A DNA stretch of 17,180 nt, from the NCBI GenBank assembly GCA_964536415.1, contig CAZHXN010000086.1, positions 1 to 17,180 of the forward strand. The letters are read 5' to 3'. Both the position numbers and the translations under genes were made by a program. Source of the stretch: Trichothermofontia sp964536415 (GTDB taxonomy: Bacteria; Cyanobacteriota; Cyanobacteriia; B231). The notes under the pieces were generated by a model, which had not been told where the DNA came from, did no database searches, and worked only from the letters and a program-made list of their open reading frames with translations. Positions 14,004 through 17,180 of the stretch are shown in pieces. The first letter of the stretch is position 1, and each line of letters begins with the position of its first letter.

Positions 14004-15062
14004 ATGAATCGGTGCAAACTGTGGACGCTGGTGATGATTGCCCCGGTGGTGTGCTTGGGCGGTGGGTTGATCGCTGGCGATCGCGCCCAGGCAGCAGAGG
14101 AGTTGTTGCGCCAATTGCAAACGCCGATTAATAATGGCACCCAAAGTCGATCGCGCAATGAAGCCGATCGCTTGATGCGTCAGGGGAGTCAACAGCAGGC
14201 GGCGGGCGAGTTGGAAAAGGCGATCGCCTCTTGGAAACAAGCGATGCAGATTTATCATGAACTCGGTGAACCCGTGGCTGTGGGGTTGGCCTATGACTTT
14301 ATTGGGATCTCCTATGGTGAATTGGGGGATTTCATTGCAGCAGAAAATGCGCTGCGGCGGCGGTTGGGGGTTGCCCGTGATCATCAGGACTTCCGAGGGC
14401 AAATTTTTGGGCTGAATAATGTGGGTACGGTGTTGCTGCATAAACATGAACTCGATGCGGCAGAAACCACCTTTGAAGAAGCGCTGGAAATGGCTCGAAG
14501 TATTAACAGTCTGGAAGGCGAAGGCTTGAGCTTAAGTAACCTGGGTTTGGTGGCTTTTGGAAAAGGGGATTTTCGACAAGCTATTAAAAGGTATGAGGCG
14601 GCGTTAACCCTGCGACGCCAGGTGCAGGACCCAGTGGGCGAAGCCAATACGTTGAATAATCTGGCTGATGCCTATTGGCGACTGGCGGAATATCCGAGGG
14701 CGATCGCGAACTATGGACAGGCGCTACGCTTGGCGAAACAGGTGCAAGATCGACGCAATGAAATGCGAGCGATCGATGGTCTGGTGATTGCCCATAACTC
14801 GGTGGAACGCTATGAGCGATCGCTGGATTTACTCGATCGGCGCTTAGAAATTGCCCAAGAGCAAAATAACCTGCGGGAGCAGTTTACCTCACTACGGACG
14901 GCTGGACAGGTATACCAGCGGGCGGGTAAGTTGGCCGACGCTAAGAAGACTTTGGAGCAGGCTCTCCCTCTCGCTCGTACTCTGGGGGAATGGTCGGAGG
15001 TGAATCGGATTCAGAATGATCTGTATCGCTTACAATTAGCGATCGAATCGGGAAAAACCTAA
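14004..15062 (+). CDS. Exported TPR-repeat protein
   Basis: A 352-residue protein starting at ATG 14004, with AGGAG (13990-13994) 9 bases upstream; GTG 13998 is less likely. Residues 1-30 form a signal peptide: MNRCK, then a hydrophobic core TLVMIAPVVCLGGGLIAG, then AQA before the likely cleavage at 30/31. No proper lipobox surrounds Cys17. The rest is built from about six or seven TPR helical pairs of the roughly 40-residue tandem type, for example GLAYDFIGISYGELGDFIAAE, GLNNVGTVLLHKHELDAAE and TLNNLADAYWRLAEYPRAI. TPR arrays bind other proteins, so a periplasmic or lumenal scaffold is likely; the partner is unknown. It is the second gene of a probable operon with the sigma-like gene. Its stop codon lies inside a tandem duplication. 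Confidence 0.9.
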   Translation: MNRCKLWTLVMIAPVVCLGGGLIAGDRAQAAEELLRQLQTPINNGTQSRSRNEADRLMRQGSQQQAAGELEKAIASWKQAMQIYHELGEPVAVGLAYDFIGISYGELGDFIAAENALRRRLGVARDHQDFRGQIFGLNNVGTVLLHKHELDAAETTFEEALEMARSINSLEGEGLSLSNLGLVAFGKGDFRQAIKRYEAALTLRRQVQDPVGEANTLNNLADAYWRLAEYPRAIANYGQALRLAKQVQDRRNEMRAIDGLVIAHNSVERYERSLDLLDRRLEIAQEQNNLREQFTSLRTAGQVYQRAGKLADAKKTLEQALPLARTLGEWSEVNRIQNDLYRLQLAIESGKT

Positions 15063-15102
15063 ATTCAACCCTCTAGAACAACCTAAATTCAACCCTCTAG
15101 AA
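15057..15102. repeat. Tandem 22-base duplication spanning the TPR gene stop
   Basis: Bases 15057-15078 are repeated exactly at 15081-15102 (period 24), beginning ACCTAAATTCAACC and ending CTCTAGAA. The first copy contains the TAA stop (15060-15062) of the TPR gene. The second lies in the 3' region and runs straight into the next inverted repeat. It looks like a recent local duplication. Confidence 0.9.
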
Positions 15103-15157
15103 GGGCGGGTTTTGATTCATCTCTCAATTGACAAGATGAGGCTGAGGCAACCCGCCC
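15103..15157. repeat. Inverted repeat GGGCGGGTT / AACCCGCCC
   Basis: GGGCGGGTT (15103-15111) and AACCCGCCC (15149-15157) form a 9-bp GC-rich stem with a 37-base loop, 41 bases after the TPR gene stop. The flank CCCGCCCCTACGG matches a dispersed cyanobacterial repeat as I recall it. It could also act as a terminator for the TPR gene, although no T-run follows. Confidence 0.65.
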
Positions 15158-15265
15158 CTACGGATTAAAACGCCAATCCTCAAACCCTAGTCGTCTGTCT
15201 TGTTTAAGATGACGGGTTGTCGGTTGGCGTCGATCCTGCAAGGCCCAACCCGTTCACCGGCCTTG

Positions 15266-15290
15266 TTGGGTCGCACTGCGTTTGACCCAA
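15266..15290. repeat. Dispersed palindrome of the GTAGGTTGGGT type
   Basis: TTGGGTC (15266-15272) and GACCCAA (15284-15290) form a 7-bp stem with an 11-base loop. On the minus strand the element starts GTAGGTTGGGTCAAACGCA, which I recognise as a very common intergenic repeat in filamentous cyanobacteria. It ends 24 bases from the proS stop, between convergent genes. With the two preceding repeats it fills most of the 251-base gap. Confidence 0.7.
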
Positions 15291-15313
15291 CCTACCAAAT
15301 TAACCTTGACAGA

Positions 15314-17126
15314 TTACGAGCCTATTGCCTCGGTAACCCACTGTTTAAGAGTGGTAGCCACCTCGCTAACGGGTATCTCTTGGGAGGCTTTGGTGGCACG
15401 GGTGACTACTTCCACCTTGCCCTGTTTCAGCGATCGCCCGGTCACAATCCGGTAGGGGATGCCAATGAGATCGGCGTCTTTGAATTTCACCCCAGCCCGT
15501 TCATCGCGATCGTCGAGGAGGGTTTCAATGCCCGCTTGTTTGAGTTCCTGGTATAGCTGCTCGGCCACGGCAAATTGTTGGGCGTCACCAATGTTAGGCA
15601 CAACGACAATGACGTGATAGGGCGCGATCGCTACCGGCCAGATAATGCCATCGGCATCAAAGGATTGTTCCACAGCCGCTTGGGCGAGTCGGGATACGCC
15701 AACGCCGTAGCAACCCATGACTAGGGGCCGTTCGGTACCGTCTTCGTCAGTGAAGGTGGCCCCCATTGCCTGGGAGTATTTGGTGCCCAGTTGGAAGATG
15801 TGACCGACTTCGATGCCACGGGCGCTTTGCAAGGTTTGGCTGGGGTCATGAACGGCCCGATCGCCGACACAGGCTTTGCGCACATCGACCACTTCTGGCA
15901 GGGGGAACTGCTCACCCCAGTTGGCTCCGACGACGTGGAAATCGACTTCGTTAGCCCCGGTGGCAAAGTTTTTCAGATCAACGGCGGTTTGATCGACTAA
16001 GCGTAAGAACGCGGGATGAACGTCTTTGGCTTTGGCGATATAGCTGTCGGGGAGGTCGGGGGCGATATACCCCAGGGGCAGGGGTTGGGCGGCCCATTTG
16101 GCCTGGGTACTGGCGTCGGGGACAGTCAGGGCGAGGACGGTTTTTGCGCCGTAGGTTTCGGCTCGTTTGGCCAGTTCGTTTTGCAGTTTGACTTCGTTAA
16201 TATCCTGGTCACCGCGAATGCTGACGATCACCAACACGGTCAACCCCGTGTCGTAAACGGCCTGGTACAGAACATCTTTGACCACCTGGGTCGGATCGCA
16301 CTGGAGGACTTCGCACATTTTGGCGATCGTTTCCGTATTCGGCGTCGGGACCTTTTCGTAGGTCGTGAAGGGCGAAGGGACAGGCTCCGGGGGCAGGGAG
16401 ACGGCTTTTTCGACGTTGGCGGAGTATTGGCCATCTTCGGTATAGAGGACCTCATCTTCCCCGGCATCGGCAAGGACCATGAATTCCTGGGAGCCGGAAC
16501 CGCCGATCGCACCAGAATCTGCTTCGACGGCGCGGAATTGCAGGCCACAGCGGCGGAACATATTGCGGTAGGCCCGATCCATATCGGCGTAGGTTTGTTT
16601 CAGGCTTTCTTCATTGGCGTGGAAGGAGTAGCCATCCTTCATGATGAATTCGCGGCTCCGCATCAGGCCAAACCGGGGGNNNNNNNNNNATCTCGTCGCG
16701 AAATTTGGTTTGTAGTTGGTACAGGTGCAGGGGTAATTGCCGGTAGGAGCGGATCATCTCACGGGCGATCGTGGTAATGATCTCTTCATGGGTGGGGCCA
16801 AGGCTCATTTCCCGATCCCAGCGATCGCGCAGGGAGAACATGATCCCTTCGGCCTGGGTATAGGTGTCCCAACGGCCCGACTCACGCCAGAGGTCGGCAG
16901 GTTGAAGTTGGGGCAGGAGACATTCCTGAGCACCCGTGGCATCCATTTCTTCGCGCACGATCCGCGAGACTTTTTGCAAGACGCGCCACATGAACGGTAG
17001 GTAAGCGTAGACCCCTCTGGCAATGCGACGAATGTACCCGGCCCGCAGGAGGAGTTGGTGACTGGGGATTTCTGCATCCGCTGGGGCTTCCCGCAGGGTG
17101 ACGAAGAGCATTTGAGAGAGGCGCAT
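15314..17126 (-). CDS. proS: Proline--tRNA ligase (interrupted by an assembly gap)
   Basis: A class II aminoacyl-tRNA synthetase of bacterial ProRS type, about 601 residues if the gap is repaired. It charges tRNA-Pro in the cytoplasm. Visible parts: the N-terminal MRLSQMLFVTLREAP, GPTHEE (110-115), FRDE of motif 2 (142-145), RFGLMRSREF after the gap, a YbaK-like editing insertion (about 235-400), motif 3 GCYGVGVSRL (about 468-477) and the anticodon-binding domain ending with TEAIGS. The two halves read in different frames only because 10 N stand where about 3 bases are expected. ATG 17126 is chosen by family resemblance; ATG 17168 would add 14 atypical residues. No strong Shine-Dalgarno is seen. 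Confidence 0.96.
16680..16689. other. Assembly gap (10 N) inside proS
   Basis: Ten N join two contigs. The flanking minus-strand codons give FRDE plus AT, then C CCC CGG TTT (P R F). The conserved FRDE-I/V-RPRFG sequence needs only three bases between them, so the gap length is a placeholder and the apparent frameshift is artificial. Confidence 0.95.
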
Positions 17127-17180
17127 AGGGTCTGGGTCCCGTGACGATCTTAGTGTTGATCTCGGCATAAGGCCATCTTT

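Noticed and set aside
16016..16777. 253-codon open frame on the plus strand
   Set aside because: It is antisense to proS, runs through the N gap, and is Gly/Phe/Asp-rich as expected from a complementary frame.
15314..17168. Two separate genes or a frameshifted pseudogene at proS
   Set aside because: The frame change coincides exactly with the 10 N gap and disappears if three bases are assumed there.
1..17180. A mobile island or defence system
   Set aside because: No integrase, transposase, tRNA attachment site, toxin-antitoxin pair or nuclease/helicase module was found; the only nuclease-like gene is broken.

Overview
The window is from a cyanobacterium. The palindrome GCGATCGC (HIP1, the repeat that is extremely common in many cyanobacterial genomes) recurs throughout, for example at 571-578. 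Several genes belong to families I associate with cyanobacteria: a PphA-type PP2C phosphatase beside an ABC1 kinase, a short HAFFVGRA protein, and a divergent sigma-70-like protein. The intergenic regions hold palindromic repeats of cyanobacterial type. Base composition is fairly GC-rich. A run of 10 N inside proS shows this is a scaffolded draft assembly. A filamentous non-heterocystous lineage is possible but is only a guess.

Layout, left to right. 1-200 (+) is the 3' end of a peptidoglycan-binding-domain gene. 328-3792 (+) encodes a large protein with a basic tail, a hydrophobic segment, a very long coiled coil, a degenerate phospholipase-D-like domain and eight TPRs. A convergent gap with a 13-bp hairpin follows. 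Then comes a long minus-strand block: ABC1 kinase (6650-4875) followed by the PP2C phosphatase (4848-4093), probably one transcript; a small conserved protein (7217-6894); a membrane Ser/Thr kinase-like protein whose catalytic residues are mostly gone (9477-7342); a prolyl-4-hydroxylase-like 2-oxoglutarate oxygenase (about 10220-9636); a Rpn/DUF4351-type nuclease-like gene broken by two in-frame stops (11090-10281); trpS (12115-11105); and a membrane-anchored VOC-domain protein (12975-12388). The plus strand then carries a two-gene unit, a sigma-70-like protein (13273-13983) and an exported TPR protein (14004-15062), preceded by tandem TTGACCTGAG repeats. Last is proS on the minus strand (17126-15314), interrupted by the N gap.

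How it fits together. The two tRNA synthetases are housekeeping genes. The ABC1 kinase/PP2C pair, with the predicted pseudokinase nearby, makes a phospho-signalling neighbourhood; the first pair has the same adjacency as sll1770-sll1771 of Synechocystis 6803, as I recall it. The sigma-like/TPR pair looks like a small regulatory operon that could regulate itself through its repeats (inference). The three most unusual items are the predicted pseudokinase, the coiled-coil/PLD-like/TPR fusion, and the sigma-like/exported-TPR operon with its repeat array. I found no CRISPR array, phage, transposase, tRNA or rRNA gene, and nothing that amounts to a clear new defence or biosynthetic system.
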